Counted from the stretch's first letter, positions 17,351-25,290 are shown. The stretch: 32,101 nucleotides of DNA from Marivita sp. (GCF_020055675.1 NZ_JAIPUS010000030.1:1-32101); one strand, 5' to 3'. The notes: generated by a model not told the origin, from the sequence alone. Numbers and translations: made by a program.

Positions 17351-17625
17351 GCGTCTTGGGCCGCGCGGAAGACGGTTCGGTCCGGGTGCCGGATTTGCCG
17401 GTCTGCCGGCTGAACGAGACAGCTCATCTACCCTTTCGCATAGGTGGTTTTCAAACCTGAGATGGAGCGTGTCCAAACGGTCCGAGGACCATCCCGAAGA
17501 GCGACCCGCTGTCCGTCCGGTCGGTGGATTTGAGCCGGTTTAGCGCGCATTCCAACTTCAGACATCGGTGTAAGACACGCCGTTGGACGTTGACGCAAAA
17601 AACCTCTGCCAAGGGAAGATGAGAA
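17351..17625 (+). promoter_or_regulatory. gene-free leader/promoter region of the GT2-flippase-cupin-barrel unit
   Basis: 275 bases without a credible coding frame, between the terminator and the GT2 ATG; together with 17237-17300 it makes a 389-base gap. It must hold the promoter of the second unit, but no clear -35/-10 pair was found. A short inverted repeat GGTTT-TC-AAACC lies at 17446-17457. The GT2 ribosome site is the purine-rich AAGGGAAGATGAG at 17611-17623. Confidence 0.4.
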
Positions 17626-18465
17626 ATGACCGATCTGAGCCGTTACCGGGAATTTGCCACGCAGCTTTCGACTGCCGTGCAGCCCTCTGCGACTGCACCC
17701 ACCGAGCCTGTTGCGCCCAGCCGTGCCGTCATCGTCGTGCCTTGCTACAACGAGGCCGCCCGCCTTGACGTAAAGGCGTTTCTGTCGGCCTTGCCGAATT
17801 TGCCCGGGGTTGATTTCCTGATGGTCGACGATGGCAGTACCGATGGTACGCACTTCTTGCTGGAGAGCCTCGCTTCACAGGCTCCCGACCGTGTCAGCGT
17901 TCTCATGATGGACAGCAACAGCGGCAAAGCCGAAGCGGTGCGCCAGGGACTGTTGGCGGCAAGCTCCCGCGGGGCGGCCTTTGTCGGTTTCTGGGACGCC
18001 GATCTTGCCACGCCTCTGCACGCCATTGGCGATATGCTGCGTCTGGGCGAGCGCTTTGACGATGTCGCGGTGATCTTCGGATCGCGCCGGTCCATCCTCG
18101 GGCACCGCATCCGCCGCGATGCCTCGCGCCGGATGGTTTCGCTGATCTGCAACCTGATGGCGCGGCTCGCGCTGGGCATGCCGGTGGGCGACACCCAGTG
18201 CGGCGCCAAGCTTTTGCGCAACACATCTCAATTGCGCCAGGCGCTGGAAAAGCCCTTTGCCGCCGGCTGGCTGTTCGATGTCGAACTCTTCGCCCGGATC
18301 GCTGCGCGCGTCGCAAACCGTCATGATGCCTTCTACGAGCAGCCCCTTGCGGAGTGGCACGAGGTTCCCGGCTCGAAAGTGTCGGCACGGGCCGTGCTGC
18401 GCGCCGGGACGCAGATGCTGCGGCTCATCGCGCTGAACCGGTTCGGGGTGTCGTCGCATGTCTGA
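17626..18465 (+). CDS. GT2 glycosyltransferase, ALG5/DPM1-like (probable polyprenyl-phosphate sugar synthase)
   Basis: A 279-residue GT-A enzyme without membrane segments. After a 30-residue lead it has 'VVPCYNEAARLD' (38-48), Asp68-Asp69 in 'MVDDGSTDGT', the metal-binding Asp124-Ala-Asp126, 'GDTQCGAKLL' (188-197) and 'GWLFDVELFARI' (214-225). The last two motifs are typical of dolichyl- and undecaprenyl-phosphate glucosyl/mannosyl transferases, which load one sugar from UDP- or GDP-sugar onto a lipid phosphate at the cytoplasmic face. Such lipid sugars are the donors of GT-C enzymes like the protein at 10290. The downstream flippase gene overlaps its end by 8 bases. Sugar identity is unknown; the mannose-isomerase-type cupin two genes on hints at mannose. 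Confidence 0.87.
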   Translation: MTDLSRYREFATQLSTAVQPSATAPTEPVAPSRAVIVVPCYNEAARLDVKAFLSALPNLPGVDFLMVDDGSTDGTHFLLESLASQAPDRVSVLMMDSNSGKAEAVRQGLLAASSRGAAFVGFWDADLATPLHAIGDMLRLGERFDDVAVIFGSRRSILGHRIRRDASRRMVSLICNLMARLALGMPVGDTQCGAKLLRNTSQLRQALEKPFAAGWLFDVELFARIAARVANRHDAFYEQPLAEWHEVPGSKVSARAVLRAGTQMLRLIALNRFGVSSHV

Positions 18466-19759
18466 CGCAGTTTTCACCCAGTCCGGTGCGGCGGCGCGCG
18501 CACGACTGCATCCCCTTTTTCTGATCGGTCCGGTCACCGTAATATTCCTGTCGGCCAATCTGGCCAATGCGGGCAATCTCGCCTTCAATATGCTGTTCAG
18601 CCGCTGGATGGGGCCAGAGCTGTTCGGCGAACTGGCGGTGCTCCTGACGATCAAACTGGCTGTGCTTGCCCTGCTCAATGCCGTGCAGATGGCGGTGTCA
18701 CGCCATGTCGCCGAAGGCCGCCCCGATCTTGGGGCGCTCAAAAGGCTGAACAGTATCGCACTTCTGGCCGGTTTTGCCGCCTTGCCGGTCATCGCGATGA
18801 CGCTCTGGGTCGGCGGGGTCGGGGAGGCGCTTGGCCTCAGCCATCCCGGGTTGTTGTTGATCCTGGCCGCCGCGCTGCCCTTCGCCACGCCACTTTGCCT
18901 TGCACGCGGTGTCGCTCTGGGGCGCGTTGCGGTCAAAAGCACGGTCCTGTCCACCCAGGTCGAGATGGTGGTCCGCCTGGGCCTTGGCGCATTGGCCTGG
19001 CAGGCCGGGTTCGGCATCGAGGGCGTGACCGTCGCGATTGGCCTGTCCATCCTTGCCGGCTGGAGCGTGATCGGGCGGGACGTGAGTGATTTTTCGGATT
19101 CGGCGCAGGGGGCGCGCCGTTTGGCCGAAGGACTGGCTCTCGCAGCCTTGCCCTTCGGCCTGCTGCAAGCCGCGCAGGTGATCCTTCTGGACGGTGAAGT
19201 GATCCTTGCGCGGCTTTGGCTCGAAGCCGAAGACTCGGGACATGCCGCGGCGCTGTCGCTGTTCCAGCGGATCGCCTTCTTTGCCAGCTTCGGGCTTGCG
19301 TCGGTTCTTCTGCCGGTCGTTGCACGGGCGCACAGTCGGTCGGAGCCGGTGGTCCGCGCCATCCTGCCGGTTGCTGCACTGTTTTGCGCGGTCTCCCTGC
19401 CGCTGGTGCTTGGCGCGGTGATCATACCCGAGACTCTGTTGCGCCTTGTCGTCGGTCCCGACTACCTCGCGGCGGCCCCTCTGCTGTGGAAAGCTGCCGT
19501 TGCTGCCATTGCCTTTACCGCCAGTTACCTGCTTGCCACCGCGCTTGCCGCATCCTCCGACTATCGCGGTATCGCACTGGTCGCGATGTGCGTGCCGCTT
19601 CAGATTGGCATGATGATGATGGCCGCCTATGGCGCGGCGCCCCTGCTTCTCGCGGAGCTGCTGACCATCAAGCTGATCTGCCAACTTGGCCTGCTGGCCG
19701 CGTTGCTGGGCACCTGCGTGCAGCGGTTCGGCAAATTCCCGATCTCTCTCCAGTCCTGA
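18458..19759 (+). CDS. polysaccharide/lipid-linked saccharide flippase-like membrane protein (Wzx/MATE-type)
   Basis: 433 residues with about twelve hydrophobic helices, of the MOP superfamily as in Wzx and PelG-type proteins: 'LANAGNLAFNMLFSRWMGPELFGELAVLLTI' near the start is the usual first-helix signature, and 'FQRIAFFASFGLASVLLPVVAR' matches the second half. It would move a lipid-linked sugar or oligosaccharide across the inner membrane. It overlaps the GT2 gene by 8 bases, so the pair is translationally coupled, fitting a model in which the GT2 product or a larger lipid-linked unit is its cargo. No Wza or Wzc homologue is in the locus. Confidence 0.85.
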   Translation: MSDAVFTQSGAAARARLHPLFLIGPVTVIFLSANLANAGNLAFNMLFSRWMGPELFGELAVLLTIKLAVLALLNAVQMAVSRHVAEGRPDLGALKRLNSIALLAGFAALPVIAMTLWVGGVGEALGLSHPGLLLILAAALPFATPLCLARGVALGRVAVKSTVLSTQVEMVVRLGLGALAWQAGFGIEGVTVAIGLSILAGWSVIGRDVSDFSDSAQGARRLAEGLALAALPFGLLQAAQVILLDGEVILARLWLEAEDSGHAAALSLFQRIAFFASFGLASVLLPVVARAHSRSEPVVRAILPVAALFCAVSLPLVLGAVIIPETLLRLVVGPDYLAAAPLLWKAAVAAIAFTASYLLATALAASSDYRGIALVAMCVPLQIGMMMMAAYGAAPLLLAELLTIKLICQLGLLAALLGTCVQRFGKFPISLQS

Positions 19760-19786
19760 AATACAACTTCAAGAAAGGAAATAGCC

Positions 19787-20170
19787 ATGAACGCAGAAGC
19801 TAACTTGACACTCTGCACCCCATACGAACAGGTCGGTGAAACGCGGCCATGGGGCCATTTCAGCAGCCTGATGCGCGGTCCGCGCTTTCAGGTCAAATCG
19901 ATCGTCGTCGACCCTGGCGGCATCCTCAGCCTGCAAAGTCATGTTCATCGCATGGAGCACTGGATCGTCGTGGAAGGAACAGCGACCGTGACAATCGGCG
20001 ACGAAAAGAAGCTTGTCGGCGAGAGCGGCGCGGTTTTCGTGCCCTTGGGTGCCGTTCACCGGCTTGCCAACGAGGGCAAGCTGCCCATGCGCCTGATCGA
20101 GGTGCAGGTCGGACCCTATCTTGGAGAAGACGACATCACCCGCTACGAAGACGTCTACGACCGCTCGTGA
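19787..20170 (+). CDS. stand-alone cupin of mannose-6-phosphate isomerase type II
   Basis: A 127-residue protein equal to the C-terminal isomerase cupin of bifunctional ManC/AlgA enzymes, without the nucleotidyltransferase half. It shows 'RPWGHFSSLM' (20-29), 'VDPGGILSLQSHVHRMEHWIVVEG' with metal ligands His52, His54 and Glu57, and His91. It probably converts fructose-6-phosphate to mannose-6-phosphate, the first step to GDP-mannose, or acts on a related sugar. AAAGGA stands upstream of the ATG and the gene follows the flippase by 27 bases. The missing GDP-mannose pyrophosphorylase must be elsewhere in the genome if mannose is used. Confidence 0.85.
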   Translation: MNAEANLTLCTPYEQVGETRPWGHFSSLMRGPRFQVKSIVVDPGGILSLQSHVHRMEHWIVVEGTATVTIGDEKKLVGESGAVFVPLGAVHRLANEGKLPMRLIEVQVGPYLGEDDITRYEDVYDRS

Positions 20171-20232
20171 CCTCTTTCAGTGTCGCGCCTCCGCCTCTTT
20201 CTTCCTTTCCCCAAACCTGTCGAGTACCTGTC

Positions 20233-21048
20233 ATGTTGCGTTTTCTTATTGCCCTCCTGTTGTCCCTTGCCGGTCTTGCAGCCGTGCCATCCTCCGCCAC
20301 AGCCCAGCCGGGCTTCAAGATGCCGGGGGCGACCGGCGGCATCTTGCGCTTTCCGAACACCAATCAGGACGAAGACGAGGGAAACGCCTTTGCCGAAGCC
20401 TGGCTCAAGCAGGGGATCCTCCTCTGGCAGGAGGGCGACATCAAGGTGCAGGCCTTCTACCTTGGGAACTTTGTGCGCGATACCGAACCCAATCCCTGGA
20501 ACAACTCGGTCAAACACGGTCTTGGCCTGCAGCTTTCGACACGGGTCGGAAAGCACCTCGAATTGACGTTCAGCGGCCGTCACGACTGGTACAGCGAACG
20601 TGACACGGACAACACGCTTTCGGGATGGCGCTTTGCGGTGGACTACTATTATTACCGTCACTTCCCCGCCGAGACCGACCTCAAGGTCGGACCGCTGGAC
20701 TACACGTCAAGCATCTTCAAGAGTTATGGCACCCTGGCCTATCCCGGCTCTCTTGAGGAGGACGACACAAATATCGTGCTGACCGCCGGGGGCGAGTATT
20801 CGTGGGAATTCCAGGTAGGTGAGCGTGATCTGCTTGCCGTGCCCTTTGTCGACCTGCACCTGTCGTGGGATCGTGACGCCAACAATTACAATAACAAGGC
20901 GATCCCGGCGGTCGGCGTCAAGCTACGCAAGCCAATCCATTATGGCGAGCTTTTCGGCGGTGTGAAATTCGAGGCCGACTACCGCTGGGTCGACGAAACG
21001 CTGGATACAGGACCGATGCTGTTTGCGGGATGGTACAAGGGTTGGTGA
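20233..21048 (+). CDS. small outer-membrane beta-barrel protein, last gene of the polysaccharide locus
   Basis: A 271-residue protein with a clear signal peptide (MLRFLIALLLSLAGLAAVPSSATA, cleavage near residue 24) followed by alternating hydrophobic/polar strands rich in Tyr and Trp ('VKHGLGLQLSTRVGKHLELTFSGRHDW', split by turns). It ends in 'GWYKGW'; the terminal aromatic residue is the usual signal for outer-membrane insertion. The length suits a barrel of about 12 strands with no TPR or other periplasmic domain. I do not recognise a named family. Position suggests the export pore or a surface-attachment protein for the polysaccharide, but this is inference. ATG 20233 lies 62 bases after the cupin gene, within a longer open frame that starts in the shadow of that gene. 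Confidence 0.7.
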   Translation: MLRFLIALLLSLAGLAAVPSSATAQPGFKMPGATGGILRFPNTNQDEDEGNAFAEAWLKQGILLWQEGDIKVQAFYLGNFVRDTEPNPWNNSVKHGLGLQLSTRVGKHLELTFSGRHDWYSERDTDNTLSGWRFAVDYYYYRHFPAETDLKVGPLDYTSSIFKSYGTLAYPGSLEEDDTNIVLTAGGEYSWEFQVGERDLLAVPFVDLHLSWDRDANNYNNKAIPAVGVKLRKPIHYGELFGGVKFEADYRWVDETLDTGPMLFAGWYKGW

Positions 21049-21086
21049 TGAACAAGAGCCGTTCCTAGCGAGGGGATAGCCCGGAG

Positions 21087-21140
21087 ATTTTCTGAAGCAA
21101 TCGGCGCCCGGCAGGGTCGTGCAGCCTGCTTCAAGAAAAT
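21087..21140. repeat. inverted repeat between convergent genes
   Basis: ATTTTCTGAAGCA (21087-21099) pairs with TGCTTCAAGAAAAT (21127-21140) apart from one bulged base, with a 27-base loop. It lies between the barrel gene and the convergent AbrB-type gene. No T-run follows on either strand, so it is not a standard terminator; it could be a processing or stabilising hairpin. Confidence 0.4.
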
Positions 21141-21214
21141 GCCGAAGATGAAACGCCGCGCCTTGTCGTGGTTGTCGCGGATCCGGGTTCTGTTGCACCG
21201 GTTCGGTCATGGGC

Positions 21215-22306
21215 TCAGGGTGATCGCCCCTTGTGGGTGTCCAGCCGCCATAGTGTTGCGAGACGCGCGGTAATGTTGATGATGATTGGCGCGGACGGAA
21301 GGATGATGAAGATCCTCACCAGGTGAAAGGCCGTCACGACGGCGATACCCTCCTGAAGTATCTTGGCCGTCAACGCCATTTCAGTGACGCTGCCGGGAGC
21401 GGTCGAAAGCACCATGACCGGCCAGGACACGCCGGTGATCCGCGACAGGCCCAAACCCATCCCCACGCAGATCGCCACCATCAACAAAGAAGACGCCACG
21501 GCACCGGTGATGAATCCGGCGGCGTTTTTCAGAAGCGCGCGGTCGAACACCGCCCCCAACCAGACACCGAGAAAGACCTGAGCGATCACCAGCACCGGAT
21601 AAGGAAAAGCGGTTACGGGAAAGCTCAGGGCTGCCGCCAGCGCTGCGCCGCCGATCGAGCCCACGAAAAAGGGATTGCCGAGCCGGACGGTTCGGGCCGC
21701 GAGCGCGCCGATCACGCCGAAACCAGCCAGCATCAGCGCGCCGGTGGTGGTCCAGGGGATCGCTTGGAGCACGGCTGTGGCATCATGGGTGCCATCGGAG
21801 AGCGTTACCAGAACCGGAGGTATGAAAACGACAAGCATCATGATCCGCAATGTCTGCGCAAATATGACGGGACCCGGGGACACACCATGTCGATTGGCGA
21901 GGTTCGCACTTTCGACCGGCCCCATCGGGATCGAAGAAAGCGTGGCCGTGATAACGTCCACCCGTGCCATCCGCATGAGAAGTGCCGCCACCACGAAACC
22001 GGCGGTGATCGTAAGGACCGCCACGCTGATCATCGGAAGGAACAAGGTGGATACCGCCGCAACGGCAGCCGGCGTGAACGACAGCCCGACCGAAGAAGCG
22101 ATGATCATCTGGCCGATCGGACGCGTCATCAAGGGAACCTGGACCGGCAGGTTCGAGAGGCGCACAGTGGACGCGAACACCATCGCCCCGATCATCCAGG
22201 GCAGGGGCAGATTGATCCGGTCGCCGATGGCCCCGAAGGCGAGCGCACCTGCGTAGATCAGGAGGATGTGTCTCAACTGGGCGGCACTGGGCCTAGCAAG
22301 ACGCAC
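21215..22306 (-). CDS. AbrB-family (ammonia-monooxygenase-like) membrane protein
   Basis: A 363-residue inner-membrane protein with two AbrB duplication repeats (Pfam AmoA/AbrB type): about ten hydrophobic helices and the paired 'LPLPWMIGAMVF' and 'SLPVTAFPYPVLVIAQVFLGVWLGAVFDR'-type segments, with 'SIPMGPVESANLA' and 'STAPGSVTEMALTAKIL' as the repeat motifs. Despite the name given to relatives, these are not ammonia monooxygenases; they are putative transporters or regulators with no proven substrate. The GTG at 22306 is preferred because GGAGG stands 9 bases before it and the homologous part begins at 'ARPSAAQLRH'; a TTG at 22357 would add 17 weakly supported residues. Confidence 0.85.
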   Translation of the reverse strand: MRLARPSAAQLRHILLIYAGALAFGAIGDRINLPLPWMIGAMVFASTVRLSNLPVQVPLMTRPIGQMIIASSVGLSFTPAAVAAVSTLFLPMISVAVLTITAGFVVAALLMRMARVDVITATLSSIPMGPVESANLANRHGVSPGPVIFAQTLRIMMLVVFIPPVLVTLSDGTHDATAVLQAIPWTTTGALMLAGFGVIGALAARTVRLGNPFFVGSIGGAALAAALSFPVTAFPYPVLVIAQVFLGVWLGAVFDRALLKNAAGFITGAVASSLLMVAICVGMGLGLSRITGVSWPVMVLSTAPGSVTEMALTAKILQEGIAVVTAFHLVRIFIILPSAPIIINITARLATLWRLDTHKGRSP

Positions 22307-23046
22307 TGCGGTTCCTCCGGTAAGTCCGATCGGCGGCAGGCCCGGTCGTCGTGTCAATCATCATAGACCAGCCGAACGCCCGCACCTGTAGAGATCGGGT
22401 TGCCCGGCGGGACCCTCGATGTTTTCGCACAGCGCCGCATCCTCGCGCGCGGTTCTAGCGGCGGGCGCAAGCGACACCGGCGGATGCCCGGCCACGGACA
22501 GGGTAGAGCAGCCCTCGATGCGGTCTGCTGCGGGCGCGGTGCCAGCGGGCGGGCAATTTGTCATGTGGCCAATAAACCAAGCCAGGTGGTGTGGCGTCAA
22601 GGTTGCCGCCGGGAACTTTTGCCAAACATCAAACCCTAGGTGGCAATCACGATGGTCGATGAGAGCATGGCACGGCTTTGCCAGGTGGATGTGCGCCGAG
22701 TTGAAAACTGGTGGTAGTGCATACGAGCCCTGTCTGATCCGTCGCGCCTGAAGGGCTTCCGTTTTACAGGCGCGGGGATCGGTGCACCTGTCCAGGATCT
22801 GGCGGGCCAACCCTCGAACGGCGCGCATCACGGGAAAAATGCGGGCAATTAGCCCAGGTTAATGAGCCGGGTCTGACCTTGAGGCACATTTTTTTCAGTG
22901 AGTGCGAACCGCGTTCATGTCCGGGTGACCAGCCTCGATCCCAGACTTGAAGAAAAGTGGGTTACGGGCTCGTCGGCTCCTGTTGCTTTTCTTGCGAAGC
23001 AAACAAGCCAAATGAGAATGCCACGTTTTGGCTTGAGGATTACGCT
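22307..23046. other. 740-base stretch without a convincing gene
   Basis: The only long frame (minus, 22361-22831, 156 residues) shows no family, no signal and poor codon periodicity. It contains runs such as 'HIHLAKPCHALIDHRDCHLGFDVWQKFP' that look half protein-like, so a decayed gene is possible. The right part (22840-23046) holds the leader of the CFA-synthase gene, with two hairpins described separately. No tRNA or insertion-sequence ends were seen. Confidence 0.5.
23004..23035 (+). promoter_or_regulatory. leader hairpin touching the ribosome site of the CFA-synthase gene
   Basis: A perfect 9-base stem (CAAGCCAAA at 23004-23012, TTTGGCTTG at 23027-23035) with a 14-base loop ends exactly at the first base of the GAGGA ribosome site (23035-23039) of the gene starting at 23047. 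A smaller stem (TTGCTT / AAGCAA, 22983-23002) precedes it. Folding could control access of ribosomes. Confidence 0.5.
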
Positions 23047-24288
23047 ATGCTGCTCACCAACATGATGCGACGCGTGATACAGCGCGGCCACATCACGCTT
23101 ATCGATGCGCGAGGGCGCCGGCATGAGATCAAGGGTCGAAAACCGGGGAAGCATGTCACCGTCAGTCTGCACGATACATCGCGGCACCGGAGCCTCTTTT
23201 TCAATCCTGAATTGACCTTGGGCGAAGCCTATATGGATAGGACGCTCACCGTTGAGGAAGGGGACATCGCCGATCTCCTTGCCATCCTCATGCAAAACAC
23301 CGAAAATTTCGACCAGCATTGGGCCTTCGCTGTGTCCGGGCGATGGCGGTACCTCACGCGGCGCTTCGCGCAAGCAAACAATATCTTGCGGTCGCATAAG
23401 AATGTTGCCCATCATTATGATCTTTCTGATGATCTTTTCGACAGATTCCTCGATGCTGACCGCTTCTATTCCTGCGCCTATTTTGAATCGTCTCATCACG
23501 ATCTGGAACGCGCCCAAGCGGCGAAGGCCCGCCATCTCGCCGCCAAGCTGAGGCTCGAAGCGGGATGCAATGTGCTCGATATCGGGTCTGGCTGGGGCAG
23601 TCTCGGCGTGCATCTCGCCAGGCTTGGCGCGGGTCACGTCGATGCGGTGACCTTGTCGAGTGAACAACAGAAATATGCGCAGGACTGGTTGAAGCACGAA
23701 GGCCTCTCTGATCGGGTCGACTCCAAGGTGAAGGACTACCGCGATCTGCGCGGCCCCTACGACCGGATTGTCTCGGTGGGCATGTTGGAGCATGTCGGCG
23801 TCGGTCACTTCCGGGAATATTTCGAGAAGGTGCGCGACCTTCTGGCCGATGACGGTGTCGCTGTCATCCATGCAATCGGGCGCTTCGGCCCCGGCGGATC
23901 GACCAATCCATGGATCGCGAAACACATTTTTCCGGGCGGCTATATTCCCGCCCTTTCGGAAGTGCTCCAAGTGATAGAAAGCGTCGGCCTGTTCACGACC
24001 GATATCGAAATCCTGCGCCTGCATTATGCCCAGACGCTGCAACGCTGGCGCACGCGCTTCCACGACAACTGGGACGATATTGCAGACCTCTACGACGAGC
24101 GCTTCTGCCGGATGTGGGATTTCTATCTCGCCGCTTCGGAGATGAGCTTTCGGTATGGTGGGAATATGGTCTTTCAGATCCAGCTGGCGAAAGATCAGAA
24201 CACCTTGCCGTTGACACGCGACTACATCACCGACTGGGAGCGCGAACATCCGGTGGAGCGTCAACCAAAGGACGTCGCAGCTGAATAG
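23047..24288 (+). CDS. cyclopropane-fatty-acyl-phospholipid synthase family methyltransferase
   Basis: A 413-residue enzyme of the CFA synthase family, which uses S-adenosylmethionine to add a methylene bridge to unsaturated acyl chains of membrane phospholipids, usually under acid, osmotic or oxidative stress. It has the small N-terminal lipid-binding domain ('LFFNPELTLGEAYMDRTLTVEEGDI', 50-74) and 'HHYDLSDDLFDRFLDADRFYSCAYFE' with Cys143. The SAM motif 'VLDIGSGWGSLGVHLA' is at 176-191, followed by 'VGMLEHVG' and 'LHYAQTLQRWRTRF'. All are standard for Cfa and its relatives. ATG 23047 is fixed by GAGGA 7 bases upstream; a longer frame from 22957 would read through the leader hairpins. Related family members make other methylated lipids, so the precise product is not certain. 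Confidence 0.9.
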   Translation: MLLTNMMRRVIQRGHITLIDARGRRHEIKGRKPGKHVTVSLHDTSRHRSLFFNPELTLGEAYMDRTLTVEEGDIADLLAILMQNTENFDQHWAFAVSGRWRYLTRRFAQANNILRSHKNVAHHYDLSDDLFDRFLDADRFYSCAYFESSHHDLERAQAAKARHLAAKLRLEAGCNVLDIGSGWGSLGVHLARLGAGHVDAVTLSSEQQKYAQDWLKHEGLSDRVDSKVKDYRDLRGPYDRIVSVGMLEHVGVGHFREYFEKVRDLLADDGVAVIHAIGRFGPGGSTNPWIAKHIFPGGYIPALSEVLQVIESVGLFTTDIEILRLHYAQTLQRWRTRFHDNWDDIADLYDERFCRMWDFYLAASEMSFRYGGNMVFQIQLAKDQNTLPLTRDYITDWEREHPVERQPKDVAAE

Positions 24289-24388
24289 AGCCGTGCTTTT
24301 TGTATTGGGACGGCGGATGCCAGGCACCCTGTCATGACTGTATGTCGGCAAGTTACCCAGCCTTTTTCATCGTATCGGGAAAGAACCT

Positions 24389-25225
24389 ATGAAAGCTGAT
24401 TTCAATAAAGCCGCCAAAACCGCAAAAGATTACTACGACAGCGCAGATGCCGATGCGTTCTACGCCGCGATCTGGGGTGGCGAGGATATCCATGTTGGCC
24501 TCTATGAAAGTGACGACGAGGATATCGCCGAAGCCTCGGCGCGAACCGTGCGCCACATGGCGTCAAAGCTTGATCTGAAGCCCGGCGCACAGGTGATCGA
24601 TATCGGTTCGGGCTATGGTGGCGCGGCGCGCTATCTTGCGCGTGAGAAAGGCGCGCATGTCACCTGCCTGAATGTTTCGGAAAAAGAAAACGCGCGCAAT
24701 CGCAGGCTGACCGAGGAAGAGGGCCTTGAAGACAACATCGAGATTGTCCACGGCGTGTTCGAGGACATGCCGTTCCCGGATAACAGCTTTGACGTGGTCT
24801 GGAGCCAGGAAGCCATCCTGCATTCCGGCGACCGCAAACGCGTGCTGAAAGAAGTCGCGCGCGTGCTCAAGCCCGGTGGCGATTTCATATTCACGGATCC
24901 GATGCAGGCGACCACGTCGGATGACGCGTCCGATTACCAGCCCATCTATGACCGGATTCATCTGCCCGATATGGAGTCGATCGAGGTCTATAAAACCACG
25001 CTGGAGGACCTTGGTTTCGAGACGGTCGAGATCGAAGACCTGACCCATCAGCTACGCAATCACTATGCCCGTGTGCGCAAGGAACTGAAGTCGCAGCGTC
25101 ACGCGCTCGAAGACAAGATCTCCTCGGACTACACCGACCGCATGCTCAACGGGCTGCAACATTGGGTCGATGGGGCCGATGCCGGACACCTCTCCTGGGG
25201 CGTGCTTCACTTTCGCAAGCACTGA
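24389..25225 (+). CDS. sarcosine/dimethylglycine N-methyltransferase
   Basis: A 278-residue SAM-dependent class I methyltransferase. The N-terminal 'YYDSADADAFYAAIWGGEDIHVGLYE' (15-40) is the hallmark of enzymes that methylate sarcosine and dimethylglycine to glycine betaine in halophiles such as Halorhodospira. SAM motif I is 'VIDIGSGYGG' (69-78), followed by 'MPFPDNSFDVVWSQEAILHSGDR' and 'VLKPGGDFIFTDPM'. Betaine is a compatible solute, so the gene fits life in salt water. The partner glycine/sarcosine methyltransferase that performs the first steps is not in the window. It lies 100 bases behind the CFA-type gene, in the same direction, and may share its transcript. The purine stretch GGGAAAGAA is a weak ribosome site. 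Confidence 0.85.
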   Translation: MKADFNKAAKTAKDYYDSADADAFYAAIWGGEDIHVGLYESDDEDIAEASARTVRHMASKLDLKPGAQVIDIGSGYGGAARYLAREKGAHVTCLNVSEKENARNRRLTEEEGLEDNIEIVHGVFEDMPFPDNSFDVVWSQEAILHSGDRKRVLKEVARVLKPGGDFIFTDPMQATTSDDASDYQPIYDRIHLPDMESIEVYKTTLEDLGFETVEIEDLTHQLRNHYARVRKELKSQRHALEDKISSDYTDRMLNGLQHWVDGADAGHLSWGVLHFRKH

Positions 25226-25290
25226 ATTTCTCAATCCCTGGATTTGAGCTGCGACCCCTTTCGCAAGAATGCAAGGAAGCACTGTGTGGG

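Noticed and set aside
17446-17457. GGTTT-TC-AAACC as a specific operator
   Set aside because: Too short and unsupported; mentioned only within the leader entry.
21087-21140. Inverted repeat as insertion-sequence ends
   Set aside because: Only 27 bases lie between the arms and there is no target duplication.
22361-22831. 156-codon minus frame as a real gene
   Set aside because: No family, no ribosome site, irregular codon use; kept only as part of the gene-poor stretch.
22957-23046. Upstream extension of the CFA-synthase gene
   Set aside because: It would translate through the leader hairpins, lacks a ribosome site, and family similarity begins at 23047.
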